A DNA stretch of 64,000 bases from Aurantiochytrium sp. KH105 (lineage: Eukaryota > Sar > Bigyra > Thraustochytrida > Thraustochytriidae): NCBI GenBank assembly GCA_003116975.1, contig BGKB01000030.1:369524-433523 (forward strand), read 5' to 3'. Numbering within the stretch: position 1 is the stretch's first letter; each line of letters starts with the position of its first letter. The position numbers were made by a program, and so were the translations under genes. The notes beneath the pieces were generated by a model, which saw only the letters and a program-made list of their open reading frames with translations, ran no database searches and had not been told where the DNA came from. This document shows, piece after piece, positions 63,249-64,000 of the stretch.

Positions 63249-64000
63249 AGAGTTAAAGTCAAGAAAGCTGCGAGCAGGGAATATGTGCCGTTTCTCTTTT
63301 CCATTCGACGACAGCTGACTCGTCCTTTTACTTTTAGTTTTTATAAAAAATTGAAAAAAGCAGTGCATACTCCCCATCAGTTCGTCCGCCGATCACTCGC
63401 AAGGACCTGCACCTCGATTCACGCTAGCGTGACCGTGGGGCTGACAAATTACAAAGTTTTTGAGCCTCTGCTGCTTTGGGTTGAATTCCAGAAAACACTA
63501 AAACAACCATTTTTCCACCACCATCTCCAGATATCTCCGTCATTTCACATGCACTGGACCCGTACGTCATGCTTCTTTTTCAGACGATGTTGCGTTAGCT
63601 TGTGTACTGAAGAAACTAATTTGTGCGTAGGGCCTATGCGCGGCCAGCCATGAATGTAATCTTAAATTTTAACTTTGCATGGCCGATTGAAGTCCTTGAC
63701 TACGTGAGAAAAGACCCTCATTTACTTTGCTTCTTTTTTTTAACACGGAGTTCGCGAGTAAAGTGCCACCTGGCCTCTCCTTCTCCGAAGGCCTCCTGGG
63801 CATCAGCCCTGTGCGGCTTTGCTTCGATCCGCGCGCGGCTGCGGCAGCGTGCCCGCGCCCCCGGGGGAGGACGCCGGCCGGAAGGGCGCGGGCGTGCGGG
63901 CCGTCCCTGCAAAGTTGCTTCGGCCCGGCAAAGACCTAATCAGCAGCTAATCATCAGCAAGCATCTTAGGGAACAAGCAGGCAGAACCGGGACCTGCGAG
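63249..64000. other. 3' flank of the exchanger and unassigned sequence
   Basis: AT-richer sequence to about 63740, then GC-rich sequence. Only short frames (63285-63653 plus; 63718-63912 minus) without domains. I see no RNA gene; the next gene may start beyond the window. Confidence 0.45.

Overview
This is a eukaryotic nuclear window. It holds condensin SMC2, importin-alpha, a PDK1 kinase, a Yak1-type DYRK kinase, TOM7, a SNAPIN-like protein, a cyclophilin with GT-AG introns and a Na+/Ca2+ exchanger. The DNA is GC-rich and full of tri-, tetra- and homopolymer repeats, and proteins carry long Q, N, S and A runs. Most large genes are intronless and closely packed, and the standard genetic code fits everywhere. 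This suggests a thraustochytrid-like labyrinthulomycete (stramenopile). That taxonomic call is inference from style and gene content; no marker gene settles it.

Layout: 1-1728 holds the start of a Q/N-rich protein of unknown function, cut by the window edge. About 10 kb follows (1729-11973) in which I can support no protein gene: first a GC-rich, microsatellite-laden stretch, then an AT-richer stretch (about 9.8-11.97 kb) with two diverged copies of a hairpin-rich repeat. From 11.97 kb the window is gene-dense: importin-alpha with an unusual tail (-), membrane J-domain protein (+), BMT5-like rRNA methyltransferase (-), two-exon TOM7 (+), SLC25 carrier (-), Yak1-like kinase (-), two-exon SNAPIN-like gene (-), SMC2 (+), a large orphan protein with a PH-like segment (-), a small coiled-coil protein (+), a three-exon single-pass membrane protein with a cytosolic SH3 domain (-), PDK1 (+), 3-hydroxyacyl-CoA dehydrogenase (-), an EF-hand/CH/PH-like protein (-) and a YSL-type OPT transporter (-). 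After another repeat-rich gap of about 3.3 kb come a PDZ/ankyrin protein with a degenerate phosphatase-like tail (-), a small coiled-coil protein (+), a five-exon cyclophilin (-) and an NCX-type exchanger (+).

The genes are mostly housekeeping functions without operon-like logic: nuclear import, chromosome condensation, mitochondrial import and metabolism, growth signalling (PDK1, Yak1), and metal and calcium transport. The most unusual items are the importin-alpha that lacks a visible IBB domain but gains a cysteine cluster and basic tail, the structured repeat pair near 10.6-11.7 kb with apparent base-pair covariation, the transmembrane SH3 protein, and insertions inside the catalytic domains of both kinases. 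Several small spliced genes (TOM7, SNAPIN-like, SH3 protein, cyclophilin) can only be seen by joining exons by hand. All introns proposed here have GT-AG ends with GTAAGT, GTACGT or GTAGGT donors.
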